A stretch of DNA of 64,000 nt from Janthinobacterium sp. TB1-E2 (GTDB lineage: Bacteria; Pseudomonadota; Gammaproteobacteria; Burkholderiales; Burkholderiaceae_D). Location of the stretch: contig NZ_CP142523.1 in the NCBI RefSeq assembly GCF_036885605.1, positions 5,270,001 through 5,334,000 on the forward strand. The letters run 5' to 3'. The notes beneath the pieces are model-generated. The model ran no database searches. It saw only the letters and a program-made list of their open reading frames with translations, and had not been told where the DNA came from. This document shows positions 34,163 to 42,369 of the stretch, piece by piece. A program made the position numbers and the translations under genes. How positions within the stretch are numbered: the stretch's first letter is position 1; every line of letters begins with the position of its first letter.

Positions 34163-34616
34163 GCCCACTGGGATTGGGCAAGATCCACACACGCGCGCCG
34201 CCGAAGCGCTCTGCCTGTTCGCCCCACTCCAGCTGGCGCTTGCCCGTCATCGCCGCGTAGGCGGCCTTGCCCAGGAAGGCGATCCACTGCGGCCGCATCA
34301 ATACCAGTTTATGTTGCAGGCCCGCCGCCGCTTGCGCGAATTCGTCCGCCCCCACCTGGTCCGCGCGGCTGGTCGGGCGGCCGACGGCCGCCGTCAAGCC
34401 CAGTCCGAAATCGAGCACGCTGGCATCGTCCTGCGGCGCCACCAGATGCGGCGTGAATCCAGCCAGGTGCAGCACGGGCCAGAAGCGGTTGCCGCGGCCG
34501 AGAAAATGGTGGCCGGCCGCCGCCGCGTCCACGCCGGGATTGAGGCCGCAAAAGACCACCTGCAAGCCGGGAGCGAGGATATCGGGCAAGCCTTGCGCCG
34601 CTGCGATGTATGTCAT
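34095..34616 (-). CDS. mug: G/U mismatch-specific DNA glycosylase (Mug/TDG family)
   Basis: A 173-residue uracil-DNA glycosylase superfamily 2 enzyme acting on G:U and G:T mismatches. Motif 1 is VVFCGLNPG with the catalytic Asn, followed by [20 protein letters not shown]. Motif 2 is [10 protein letters not shown]. The start at 34616 follows GGAG; the open frame continues upstream without a ribosome site. It converges on, and overlaps, the LysR gene. Length is normal for Mug (165-175). Confidence 0.9.
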   Translation of the reverse strand: MTYIAAAQGLPDILAPGLQVVFCGLNPGVDAAAAGHHFLGRGNRFWPVLHLAGFTPHLVAPQDDASVLDFGLGLTAAVGRPTSRADQVGADEFAQAAAGLQHKLVLMRPQWIAFLGKAAYAAMTGKRQLEWGEQAERFGGARVWILPNPSGLNRGYSKERLVDAYAELQRALG

Positions 34617-34767
34617 GGAGAACTCCAATATCAGAAGCCGCAGTATGCCACCGGGCCCCACTCCCTGCAGCGCATGGCGGCTGGTGCTACCATCCCCTAC
34701 TGATGAGCTAATCCGTATGGCGGATGGCCGTCGCGCTTTCCGTACCAGCCCCCACAGAGGAATACAC

Positions 34768-35244
34768 ATGACGACCCTGACCATCAATGGCAAACAGCAC
34801 GACCTTGCCCTGCCTGAAGACACGCCCCTGCTGTGGGCCCTGCGCGACGAACTGGGCATGACCGGCACCAAGTTCGGCTGCGGCATGGCCCTGTGCGGCG
34901 CCTGCACCGTGCACCTCGATGGTGTAGCCATCCGCTCCTGCGTGACGCCGTTGTCGGCCGCCGCCGGCAAGAAGATCACCACCATCGAAGCCGTGGGCGA
35001 AGACAAGGTCGGCCTGGCCTTGCAACAAGCGTGGCAGGAACACGGCGTGCCCCAATGCGGCTACTGCCAGGCCGGGCAGATCATGTCGGCCACGGCCCTG
35101 CTGCACAAGACGCCCAAGCCGAACGACCAGCAAATCCGCGAAGCGATGAGCGGCAATATCTGCCGCTGCGGCACCTACACGCGCATCCACGCGGCCATCA
35201 AGCAGGCCTCGGCCAGCATCAACGCAAAAGGAGCGGCCAAATGA
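34768..35244 (+). CDS. (2Fe-2S)-binding small subunit of a molybdenum hydroxylase (IorA type)
   Basis: A 158-residue iron-sulfur subunit. The plant-type ferredoxin cluster is bound by [16 protein letters not shown] plus a later Cys in IRSCVTP. The second, C-terminal cluster is bound by [10 protein letters not shown] and GNICRCGTY. This matches isoquinoline 1-oxidoreductase alpha and aldehyde-oxidase small subunits. AGAGG precedes the ATG. Its stop overlaps the large-subunit start (ATGA at 35241). There is no FAD subunit gene, as expected for the IorAB group that passes electrons to cytochromes. Confidence 0.9.
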   Translation: MTTLTINGKQHDLALPEDTPLLWALRDELGMTGTKFGCGMALCGACTVHLDGVAIRSCVTPLSAAAGKKITTIEAVGEDKVGLALQQAWQEHGVPQCGYCQAGQIMSATALLHKTPKPNDQQIREAMSGNICRCGTYTRIHAAIKQASASINAKGAAK

Positions 35245-37547
35245 GCATCCATGACACTCCTGCAGCACATTCGCCCGCGCGGCGCAACTGGCTCAAGGCG
35301 GCCGGCGCGCTGGCCGGTTTGACTTTGGTGGCTGGTCCTTCCGGCCTCGTGATGGCGGCTGAAGCCGTCAAGTACGGCGGCGACAAGATGGCTGGCGGCG
35401 TGGTCGACGACACCCTCGTCTTCCTGTCGATCGCCGCCGACGGCATCGTCACGATCGTGGTGCACCGTTCCGAAATGGGCCAGGGCATCCGCACCAGCCT
35501 GCCCATGGTGGCGGCCGACGAACTGGGCGCCGACTGGGCGCAGGTGCGTGTACAGCAGGCGCCCGCCGACGAAGCGCGCTACGGCAGCCAGGATACGGAC
35601 GGTTCGCGCAGCATGCGCCACTCGTTCCGCGCCATGCGCCACGTGGGCGCCACGGCGCGCCTGATGCTGGAAACGGCGGCCGCCGTGCGCTGGGACGTGC
35701 CCGTCACCGAGGTGAAAGCCGTCAACCATGCGGTCGTGCATGCGGCCAGCGGACGCTCGCTGTCGTTCGGCGCCCTGGCCGAAGAAGCGGCCAAATTGCC
35801 GGTGCCGCCACGCGCGCGCATCAGCCTGAAAACGGCGGACGAGCTGCGCTACATCGGCCAGACCAGCACGCGCGGTATCGACCTGCGCGACATCGTCACG
35901 GGCAATACCCACTTCGGCATCGACACGCGCCTCGATGGCATGGCGTATGCCGTCATCGCCCGTCCGCCCGTCTTCGGCGGCAAGCTGAAAAGCGTGGACA
36001 AGAAGGCGGCCCTGAAGGTGCCTGGCGTGCTGCGCATCGTCGAACTGGCGGGCAGCCCGCCGCCGGCCATGTTCAATCCGCTGGGCGGCGTGGCCGTCAT
36101 CGCGCGTAACACCTGGGCCGCCATCAAGGGCCGCGAAGCGCTGGTGCTGGAATGGGAAGATGGCCCGAACGGCGATTACGACTCAAAAGCCTTCCGCAAG
36201 ACGCTGGAAGCGGCCGTGCGCCAGCCGGCCAGCCCGGCGCGCGACCAGGGCAAGACGGTGGCCACGCTGGCCGCCGCTCCCGCCGCGCGCAAACTGAGCG
36301 CCGAATACTATCTGCCCCACCTGGCCCACGCCACCATGGAGCCGCCCGCCGCCACCGTGCGCATCGCCGGCGGCAAGGCCGAAGTGTGGGCCTGCGTGCA
36401 GGCGCCGCAAGCGACGCGCAGCAACGTGGCCAAGGCCCTGGGCTTGTCGTACGACGACGTCACCGTCCACGTGACCTTGCTGGGCGGGGGCTTCGGGCGC
36501 AAATCGAAACCCGATTTCGCCGTCGAGGCGGCGCTGCTGTCGAAGGCCATGGATGGTGCGCCCGTCAAGCTGACGTGGACGCGCGACGACGACCTGCAGC
36601 ACGACTATCTGCACACGGTGTCCGTCGAACGGCTGGAAGCGTCGCTGGACGCGAAAGGCATGCCGACGGCCTGGCTGCACCGCACAGCCGCGCCCACCAT
36701 CACCTCGACCTTTGCCGCCGGCGCGAACAAGCAGGCGCCGTTCGAACTGGGCATGTCGGCCATCAACGTGCCGTTCGCTATTCCAAACGTCCGCGTGGAA
36801 GTGCCCGAAGTGCCGGCCCACACGCGCATCGGCTGGTTCCGTTCCGTGTCGAACATCCCGCACGCGTTTGCCATCCAGTCGTTCACGGCCGAACTGGCCC
36901 ACGCGGCAAAGAAGGACCACCGCGACTACCTGCTGGCGCTCTTGGGCCCCGCGCGCAAGATCAACCCGGCCGACCTGTCCGACGGCTGGAACTATGGCGA
37001 AGACCCGGCGAAGTATCCGGTCGATATCGGCCGCATGCGCCACGTGATCGAGCTGGCGACGGCCAAGGCGGGCTGGGGCCGCAAGCTGCCCAAGGGACGG
37101 GGACTGGGCCTGGCCGTGTCCTACAGTTTCGTCACCTATGTGGCGGCCGTGATCGAAGTGGAGATCAATGCGGCCGGCGAAGTCATCGTGCCGAGAGTCG
37201 ACATCGCCATGGATTGCGGCCCGCAGATCAACCCGGACCGCGTGCGCTCGCAGATCGAGGGCGCCTGCATCATGGGCCTGTCCTTGGCCATGAGCGGCGA
37301 GATCAGCTTTAAAAATGGCCGGGTGGAGCAAAGCAATTTCCACGACTACGCCGTGCTGCGCGCCGCCGACGCGCCGCGCGTGATCCACACGCATCTGGTG
37401 CCGGGCACCCTGGACATGGAGCTGGGCGGCGTGGGCGAACCGGCCACGCCGCCCATCGCCCCGGCCCTGTGCAACGCCATTTTCGCCGCCACGGGCAAGC
37501 GCATCCGCGCCCTGCCCGTGGGCATGCAGCTGGCGAAAAAGGCTTAA
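35241..37547 (+). CDS. Molybdopterin-binding large subunit, Tat-exported (IorB type)
   Basis: A 768-residue catalytic subunit of the xanthine dehydrogenase superfamily. The N-terminus has a twin-arginine signal ([21 protein letters not shown]), so the folded holoenzyme is likely carried to the periplasm together with its FeS subunit. Cofactor motifs are [15 protein letters not shown] and the C-terminal [14 protein letters not shown], which holds the catalytic Glu. The closest known type is isoquinoline 1-oxidoreductase / membrane aldehyde dehydrogenase; the substrate cannot be assigned. It converges with the MFS gene, sharing 4 bp at the stops. Confidence 0.88.
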   Translation: MSIHDTPAAHSPARRNWLKAAGALAGLTLVAGPSGLVMAAEAVKYGGDKMAGGVVDDTLVFLSIAADGIVTIVVHRSEMGQGIRTSLPMVAADELGADWAQVRVQQAPADEARYGSQDTDGSRSMRHSFRAMRHVGATARLMLETAAAVRWDVPVTEVKAVNHAVVHAASGRSLSFGALAEEAAKLPVPPRARISLKTADELRYIGQTSTRGIDLRDIVTGNTHFGIDTRLDGMAYAVIARPPVFGGKLKSVDKKAALKVPGVLRIVELAGSPPPAMFNPLGGVAVIARNTWAAIKGREALVLEWEDGPNGDYDSKAFRKTLEAAVRQPASPARDQGKTVATLAAAPAARKLSAEYYLPHLAHATMEPPAATVRIAGGKAEVWACVQAPQATRSNVAKALGLSYDDVTVHVTLLGGGFGRKSKPDFAVEAALLSKAMDGAPVKLTWTRDDDLQHDYLHTVSVERLEASLDAKGMPTAWLHRTAAPTITSTFAAGANKQAPFELGMSAINVPFAIPNVRVEVPEVPAHTRIGWFRSVSNIPHAFAIQSFTAELAHAAKKDHRDYLLALLGPARKINPADLSDGWNYGEDPAKYPVDIGRMRHVIELATAKAGWGRKLPKGRGLGLAVSYSFVTYVAAVIEVEINAAGEVIVPRVDIAMDCGPQINPDRVRSQIEGACIMGLSLAMSGEISFKNGRVEQSNFHDYAVLRAADAPRVIHTHLVPGTLDMELGGVGEPATPPIAPALCNAIFAATGKRIRALPVGMQLAKKA

Positions 37548-38737
37548 GTCCGCCGCGCGGCAGGCCACTGCAGCAGCAACGCCGCAGTGGCGACCAAGGC
37601 GGCGCCTGCCGCCAGCAGCCACATCGGCCAGTTGAGCAGGAGCAACAGGCCGCCCATGGCGGCGCCGATGGCGCTGCCCAGGTACAGCGCCGATTCGTTG
37701 AGGGCGATGGCCAGATTGCCGTCGCCCTGCCGCGCACGCACGGCCAGCAGCCGCTGGTTTTGCGGCACTTGCAGGGCCCAGCCAGCCGCGCCCCACAGCG
37801 CGATCGGCGCCAGCATCAGCCAGGCCGACCAGCCGGCCGCCAGCGGCAGCGCGCACAAGGCCAGCGCCAGCAGCAGCAAGATGATGCAGGTCAGCTTCGG
37901 CGCCGCCACCTTGTCCGCCCATGGTCCGACCAGCACACTGCCCACGATCCCTCCCACGCCCCACGCCCACAGGAAGGGCGTGGCGGACATCGCCATACCG
38001 TTCGCGGACCACGCCAGCAGCGGCGCGATAAACGTGTACATGCCCAGGCTGGCGATGGCCGCCAGCAAGGACACGAGCAAGATGGCCAGCACCTGCCCAT
38101 CGGCCAGCAAGGCCAGCTTGCGGCGCAGAGAAATCGCCGGTGCCGCCGGCAGCGCGGGCAGCTGCCACAGCAAGCCCGCCAGCGCCAGCCCGCCCAAAAG
38201 AGTCACCAGCCAGAGGGCCGCCGTCCAGCCCAGCTGCTGCGCCAGCAGCAAGCTCAATGGCACGCCCAGCACCGTGCCGCCCGCCATGCCGCCCATGATC
38301 ACGCCGATGGCCTTGCCCCGCTGCTGCGGCGCCGACACGCACGCCGCCGCCGCGATACCGAGCGCCAGGTAGACGCCGGCACCGATGCCCGCAATGGCGC
38401 GCCATGCGAGCAAACCGCTGAAACCGGACGCCAGCGCGCTGGCCCCATTCGCCAGCACGAACACACCCAAGGCGATCAAGAGGCCGGAGCGCTGCGCGCG
38501 CGCCGGCAGCAAGGCCACGGCCAAGGGCGAGCCGAGGCCATAGGCCAGGGTGAACGCCGTCACCAGTTGCGCGGCCATCGCCAGGGAAACGGAAAACGCC
38601 CCGGCGATCATCGGCATCAGGCCCGCCGTCACATACGACGCCATGCCCAGCGCAAACGCGCCAATGGCGATCAGGTAGACGGTGGCGGGAAGCGCGGTAG
38701 TGCCAACTGCGGGGGCGCTGTGGAAAGAGTCAGACAT
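37544..38737 (-). CDS. MFS transporter (sugar-efflux/AraJ-like)
   Basis: A 397-residue, 12-helix transporter. Helix 1 is VYLIAIGAFALGMASYVTAGLMP, and the loop 2-3 region LPARAQRSGLLIALG replaces a classic motif A. GAGVYLALGIAAAACVSAPQQRGKAIG in helix 5 is typical of the AraJ/SotB branch. The ATG at 38737 follows GAAGG; a TTG two codons upstream is less likely. It is divergent from the XRE regulator at 38848, with an AT-rich dyad between. Confidence 0.8.
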   Translation of the reverse strand: MSDSFHSAPAVGTTALPATVYLIAIGAFALGMASYVTAGLMPMIAGAFSVSLAMAAQLVTAFTLAYGLGSPLAVALLPARAQRSGLLIALGVFVLANGASALASGFSGLLAWRAIAGIGAGVYLALGIAAAACVSAPQQRGKAIGVIMGGMAGGTVLGVPLSLLLAQQLGWTAALWLVTLLGGLALAGLLWQLPALPAAPAISLRRKLALLADGQVLAILLVSLLAAIASLGMYTFIAPLLAWSANGMAMSATPFLWAWGVGGIVGSVLVGPWADKVAAPKLTCIILLLLALALCALPLAAGWSAWLMLAPIALWGAAGWALQVPQNQRLLAVRARQGDGNLAIALNESALYLGSAIGAAMGGLLLLLNWPMWLLAAGAALVATAALLLQWPAARRT

Positions 38738-38779
38738 GGGCAAGCCTTCGGAAAGAAAGCAGGCATTCTGGAATACAAT

Positions 38780-38806
38780 ATAAACAATTACAATTTAACT
38801 GTTTAT
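38780..38806. promoter_or_regulatory. AT-rich inverted repeat between MFS and XRE genes
   Basis: ATAAACA (38780-38786) and TGTTTAT (38800-38806) are perfect 7-bp arms separated by 13 bp. The whole 27 bp is AT-rich in a GC-rich genome. Position and symmetry fit an operator for the divergent XRE regulator. Confidence 0.45.
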
Positions 38807-38847
38807 GCTATTACTGATAGCAACAGGCTCACCGGAAAGACCGCAAC

Positions 38848-39636
38848 ATGCGCACTTTAGCCCGCACCCGCCACGAACTGGCCGCCTACCTGCAGGCGCG
38901 GCGTGCGCGCCTGTCGCCGGAAGACGTGGGCTTGCCCGGCGGAGGACGGCGGCGCACGCCCGGCTTGCGCCGCGAAGAAGTGGCGGCGCTGGCCGGCGTG
39001 GGACTGACCTGGTACACGTGGCTCGAGCAAGGGCGCGACATCGGCGTCTCGAGCGCCTTCCTCGACAAGCTGGCCGAAGTGCTGAAACTGGACGCGGCAG
39101 AACGCCGCCACCTGTTCCTGCTCGCGCATGCGCGCCCGCCGGCCGAAGAAGGCAAGACGTTTTGCGTGGTGCCGCCGCTCGTGCGCCGCCTGATGCACGA
39201 GCTGGCGCATCCGGCCTATGTGCTCAACTTGCGCTGGGACGTACTGGCGTTCAATGCGGACGCGGACGCGCTGTTCGGCTTCGCCACGCATGCCGCCTCG
39301 CGCCGCAATCTGCTGTGGCTGCTGTTTACGGACCCGCTGCTGCGCGCACGCTTCACGGCCTGGGAAGAACAGGCGCCGCTGATGCTGTCGAGCTTTCGCC
39401 GCGACTACGCGCGCGCCACGCAGGAAGCCGATATCCACGCGCTGGTGCAGGAACTGGAAAAAGTGTCACCCGAATTCAAGCTGTGGTGGCGCCGCCACGA
39501 CGTGCATGCGCCGTGTGCAGGCGTGCGCCAGCTGACAATCGACGGCGAGCAGGTCGCGTATGAGCACACCTCGCTGACCATCGATGCGGACCGCCACTTG
39601 CGGCTGGTCGTGTATGCGCGCCAGGCGCCGGAGTAA
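38848..39636 (+). CDS. XRE-type regulator with MmyB-like ligand-binding domain
   Basis: A 262-residue regulator. The N-terminal helix-turn-helix (residues about 5-90) includes RRRTPGLRREEVAALAGVGLTWYTWLEQGRD, the signature of the RxxGLRREEVAxLAGVS group. The C-terminal MmyB-like domain (residues 100-255) has VLAFNADADALFGF and an aromatic tail, and often binds a fatty-acid-like ligand. Such genes commonly sit divergent from the transporter or oxidoreductase they repress; here that is the MFS gene at 38737. Confidence 0.88.
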   Translation: MRTLARTRHELAAYLQARRARLSPEDVGLPGGGRRRTPGLRREEVAALAGVGLTWYTWLEQGRDIGVSSAFLDKLAEVLKLDAAERRHLFLLAHARPPAEEGKTFCVVPPLVRRLMHELAHPAYVLNLRWDVLAFNADADALFGFATHAASRRNLLWLLFTDPLLRARFTAWEEQAPLMLSSFRRDYARATQEADIHALVQELEKVSPEFKLWWRRHDVHAPCAGVRQLTIDGEQVAYEHTSLTIDADRHLRLVVYARQAPE

Positions 39637-39651
39637 ACGGGGCGCACAACG

Positions 39652-39688
39652 AAAAAACCGCTGGCCCTCTTGCGAGGAACCAGCGGCT
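39652..39688 (-). terminator. Terminator of initiator tRNA copy A
   Basis: On the minus strand CCGCTGG and CCAGCGG pair around a short loop and are followed by TTTTTT. It begins 6 nt past the encoded CCA end of the tRNA. Confidence 0.75.
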
Positions 39689-39694
39689 TCGAAT

Positions 39695-39771
39695 TGGTTG
39701 CGGGGACAGGATTTGAACCTGTGACCTTCGGGTTATGAGCCCGACGAGCTGCCAGACTGCTCCACCCCGCA
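39695..39771 (-). tRNA. Initiator tRNA-fMet (CAT), copy A
   Basis: 77 nt with encoded CCA. The anticodon arm is TCGGG-CTCATAA-CCCGA: anticodon CAT with the three G:C pairs that mark initiators. T arm GTTCAAATC, D arm and seven-base acceptor (TGCGGGG/CCCCGCA) are present. The first base is U rather than the C that mismatches A72 in E. coli. The sequence matches copy B over the whole tRNA. Confidence 0.95.
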
Positions 39772-39776
39772 GGCGA

Positions 39777-39782
39777 ATTATA
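39777..39782 (-). promoter_or_regulatory. -10 box of initiator tRNA copy A
   Basis: TATAAT on the minus strand ends only 5 nt before the mature tRNA 5' end, so transcription would begin at or next to it. No good -35 is seen at 16-18 bp. Confidence 0.5.
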
Positions 39783-39855
39783 TACCAGTTTGCTGCACTG
39801 CGGGGACCTAATCGCGGCAGCGGGCTGGAAGAGCTGCGTGGGCGGCTTGAGAATG

Positions 39856-39893
39856 AAAAAAGCCGCTGATCTTTTGCAAGAATCAGCGGCTTT
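39856..39893 (-). terminator. Terminator of initiator tRNA copy B
   Basis: On the minus strand AAAGCCGCTGAT and ATCAGCGGCTTT form a perfect 12-bp stem, followed by TTTTTT in total. The CCGCTG core resembles the terminator of copy A, so the duplicated unit includes the terminator. Confidence 0.8.
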
Positions 39894-39900
39894 CCGGTAT

Positions 39901-39977
39901 TGGTTGCGGGGACAGGATTTGAACCTGTGACCTTCGGGTTATGAGCCCGACGAGCTGCCAGACTGCTCCACCCCGCA
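39901..39977 (-). tRNA. Initiator tRNA-fMet (CAT), copy B
   Basis: 77 nt, same as copy A over the tRNA, with encoded CCA, CAT anticodon and the GGG/CCC anticodon stem. U1 faces A72. It has its own terminator and -10 box, so the two tRNA genes are separate tandem transcription units. Confidence 0.95.
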
Positions 39978-39982
39978 CAAGA

Positions 39983-40012
39983 ATTATAAGGGCAAACGGG
40001 TGGCTTAGGCAA
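39983..40012 (-). promoter_or_regulatory. Promoter of initiator tRNA copy B
   Basis: TATAAT (39983-39988, minus) and TTGCCT (40007-40012, minus) are spaced 18 bp. The -10 ends 5 nt before the tRNA, the same distance as in copy A, with TATAATTC conserved between them. Confidence 0.55.
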
Positions 40013-40162
40013 TAGCTATCTCAAATTCAACCGTAATAGACCAATCTAATGAATACGCAGGCGGCACGAGCGGCAGCCAATCGTGCCTGCGCTGCTCGCC
40101 ACGCGGCACGCAATCGGTGTACAGTAAGCGTTACACGAGACATCTCTTATCCTAAGCTGCCC

Positions 40163-40741
40163 ATGAAATTCTGCTCCGAATGCGCCCATCCTGTCAGCCT
40201 GTCCATTCCGGAAGGCGACAACCGTCCCCGCTATGTGTGCGCCAACTGCGACGCCATCCATTACCAGAACCCGAAAATGGTGGTCGGCTCGATTCCCGTC
40301 TGGGAAGAAGATGGGCAGCTGCAGGTCTTGCTGTGCAAGCGGGCCATCGAGCCGCGCCTCGGTTACTGGACGCTGCCGGCCGGCTTCATGGAAAACGATG
40401 AAACGACGTCCGACGCGGCCGAACGCGAAACGGTGGAGGAAGCGGGCGCGAATATCGAACTGGGCCCCCTGTTTTCGCTGCTCAACGTGCAGCGCGTGCA
40501 CCAGGTGCACCTGTTCTACCTGGCGCGTTTGCGCGACCTCGATTTCGCGCCCGGCATCGAAAGCCTGGACGTGCAGCTGTTTACGGAAGCGCAGATTCCC
40601 TGGGATGACCTGGCCTTCCCCACCATCCGCGCCACCCTGGAACTGTTCTTTGCCGACCGCGTGAAAATCCGCGAAGGCGGCAGCTATGGCGTCCATACGG
40701 GCGACATCACGCGCCCGATGGCGCGCGCGGACGCAGAATAA
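40163..40741 (+). CDS. Nudix hydrolase with N-terminal zinc ribbon
   Basis: A 192-residue Nudix protein. The zinc ribbon is FCSECAHPV and [13 protein letters not shown] (four Cys). The Nudix box is [22 protein letters not shown], matching GX5EX7REUXEEXGU. The ribbon-plus-Nudix layout is shared with NudC-like NADH pyrophosphatases, but the diagnostic C-terminal SQPWPFPxS is absent, so substrate is open. The start at 40163 puts the ribbon at the N-terminus; the longer frame upstream is rejected. An imperfect dyad (GTGTA...TACAC, about 40117-40136) and a GGCACGA/TCGTGCC hairpin precede it. aat starts 11 nt downstream. Confidence 0.88.
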   Translation: MKFCSECAHPVSLSIPEGDNRPRYVCANCDAIHYQNPKMVVGSIPVWEEDGQLQVLLCKRAIEPRLGYWTLPAGFMENDETTSDAAERETVEEAGANIELGPLFSLLNVQRVHQVHLFYLARLRDLDFAPGIESLDVQLFTEAQIPWDDLAFPTIRATLELFFADRVKIREGGSYGVHTGDITRPMARADAE

Positions 40742-40752
40742 GCAACCGCCGC

Positions 40753-41469
40753 ATGATTCCCTGGCTCGACATCCACACCCCGTTCCCCGACGTCTCGCAC
40801 GCCCTGACCGACGAGGCGCCCGGCCTGCTGGCGGCCGGCGCCGACCTGTCGCCCGCGCGCCTGCTCGACGCTTACCGGCGCGGCATCTTCCCCTGGTTTT
40901 CCGAAGGCCAGCCCATACTGTGGTGGAGCACCGATCCGCGCATGGTGCTGATGACGGAAGACTTCAAGGTGTCCGACAGCCTGGCCAAGGCGATCCGCAA
41001 GGTCGAGCGCAGCGCCGCCACGGATGGGCGCTGGCAGCTGCGCTTCGACGGCGATTTCGAGGCCGTCATGCGCGCCTGCGCGGCACCGCGCAAGGATGGC
41101 CCGGGCACCTGGATTTCGGACGAAATCATCGCCGGCTATACGGGCTTGCACAAGCTGGGCTACGCGCATTCGTCGGAACTATGGTTTGACGGTGAACTGG
41201 TGGGCGGCGCGTATGGCGTGTCGATCGGCCGCATGTTCTATGGCGAATCGATGTTCGCCCGTGTTTCCGATGGCTCGAAGATCGCGCTGGCCCACCTCGT
41301 ACGGTTTTTGCAGGCGCGCGGCGTGGCCATGATTGACTGCCAGCAAGAAACGAAACACCTGGCCTCGCTGGGCGCGGCGCCCATTTCGCGCGCGCGCTTC
41401 CTGGCCCATGTACGGATCGCCATTGAAGCAGCGCAAATCACCGATTGGCATGCTGCGCCACCGGCGTAA
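40753..41469 (+). CDS. aat: Leucyl/phenylalanyl-tRNA-protein transferase
   Basis: A 238-residue N-degron enzyme that transfers Leu or Phe from tRNA to N-terminal Lys/Arg of proteins, marking them for ClpS-ClpAP. Motifs are [37 protein letters not shown] and [28 protein letters not shown]. Length is standard (230-250). It starts 11 nt after the Nudix gene and is followed by bpt. Confidence 0.96.
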   Translation: MIPWLDIHTPFPDVSHALTDEAPGLLAAGADLSPARLLDAYRRGIFPWFSEGQPILWWSTDPRMVLMTEDFKVSDSLAKAIRKVERSAATDGRWQLRFDGDFEAVMRACAAPRKDGPGTWISDEIIAGYTGLHKLGYAHSSELWFDGELVGGAYGVSIGRMFYGESMFARVSDGSKIALAHLVRFLQARGVAMIDCQQETKHLASLGAAPISRARFLAHVRIAIEAAQITDWHAAPPA

Positions 41470-41523
41470 AAAAGCTATGATAGCTCAAGGCACACCGCCG
41501 CGGACAGACCAGACAGGATCAGC

Positions 41524-42246
41524 ATGACGCACCTGAACGAACTACCGTTTGCCACCCTGCAGTTCTACACGACGGCACCGTACCCGTGCAGCTACCTGGA
41601 CGACCGCCAGGCCCGCTCGCAGGTGGCCACGCCTTCGCACCTGATCAACAGCGACGTGTATTCAGAACTGGTGCGCAACGGCTTTCGCCGCAGCGGCATT
41701 TTTACCTACCGCCCGTATTGCGACGGCTGCCAGGCCTGCATCCCCGTGCGCGTGGTGACGGGCGATTTCACGCCCAACCGCAACCAGCGCCGCGCCTGGA
41801 GCCGGCACGCCGGCCTGCAGGCGGGCGTGGCCACCCTGTCCTTCCTCGACGAACACTACGAACTGTATCTGCGCTACCAGAGCACGCGCCACGCGGGCGG
41901 CGGCATGGACCAGGACAGCCGCGACCAGTACGCGCAATTCCTGCTGCAAAGCCGGGTCAACACGCGCCTGGTGGAGTTCCGCGATGCCGACGGCATCCTG
42001 CGCATGGTCAGCATCATCGACGTGCTGGCCGATGGCCTGTCGTCCGTCTACACTTTTTTTGACCCGGACGTGCCGGGCGCCTCATACGGCACCTACAACG
42101 TGCTGTGGCAAATCGCCCAGGCACGCGAGCTGGGGCTGCCGTATGTGTATCTCGGCTACTGGATCGCGCAGAGCCCGAAGATGGCCTATAAAATCAACTT
42201 CAAGCCGCTGGAAGCGCGCATCAAGGGGCAGTGGGTGGTGATGTAA
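41524..42246 (+). CDS. bpt: Aspartate/glutamate leucyltransferase (Bpt)
   Basis: A 240-residue member of the ATE/Bpt family that puts Leu on N-terminal Asp/Glu, complementing Aat. The N-terminal Cys-rich part is PYPCSYLD and [16 protein letters not shown]. The C-terminal acyltransferase (GNAT-like) part has [21 protein letters not shown] and [15 protein letters not shown]. Fits the family length. It is 54 nt after aat. pyrD, the common next gene in betaproteobacteria, is displaced 3.6 kb by an inserted gene. Confidence 0.93.
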   Translation: MTHLNELPFATLQFYTTAPYPCSYLDDRQARSQVATPSHLINSDVYSELVRNGFRRSGIFTYRPYCDGCQACIPVRVVTGDFTPNRNQRRAWSRHAGLQAGVATLSFLDEHYELYLRYQSTRHAGGGMDQDSRDQYAQFLLQSRVNTRLVEFRDADGILRMVSIIDVLADGLSSVYTFFDPDVPGASYGTYNVLWQIAQARELGLPYVYLGYWIAQSPKMAYKINFKPLEARIKGQWVVM

Positions 42247-42275
42247 AACCAAGCGCATGTCGGTGGGGGCAGTTG

Positions 42276-42364
42276 GTAGGTCGGATTAGCGCGCAAGCGC
42301 GTAATCCGACACCACCGGCGGCGCCAACAATATTGTCGGATTACGCTCCGCTAATCCGACCTAC
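42276..42364. repeat. Inverted pair of REP-like GGTCGGATTAG elements
   Basis: Unit 1 (42276-42311) is a hairpin with arms GTAGGTCGGATTAGCG/CGTAATCCGACA. Unit 2 (42334-42364) is the same element in reverse (TGTCGGATTACG...CTAATCCGACCTAC) with a shorter loop. The pair is separated by 22 bp, giving a BIME-like head-to-head structure. GTAGGTCGGATTAGCG elements are widespread in proteobacteria. It lies between the convergent stops of bpt and the tricorn gene and may also act as a terminator. Confidence 0.75.
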
Positions 42365-42369
42365 GCCTT

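Noticed and set aside
39476..40012. Minus-strand frame covering both tRNA genes
   Set aside because: It is translated tRNA and terminator DNA; its repeated peptide segments come from the duplicated tRNA.
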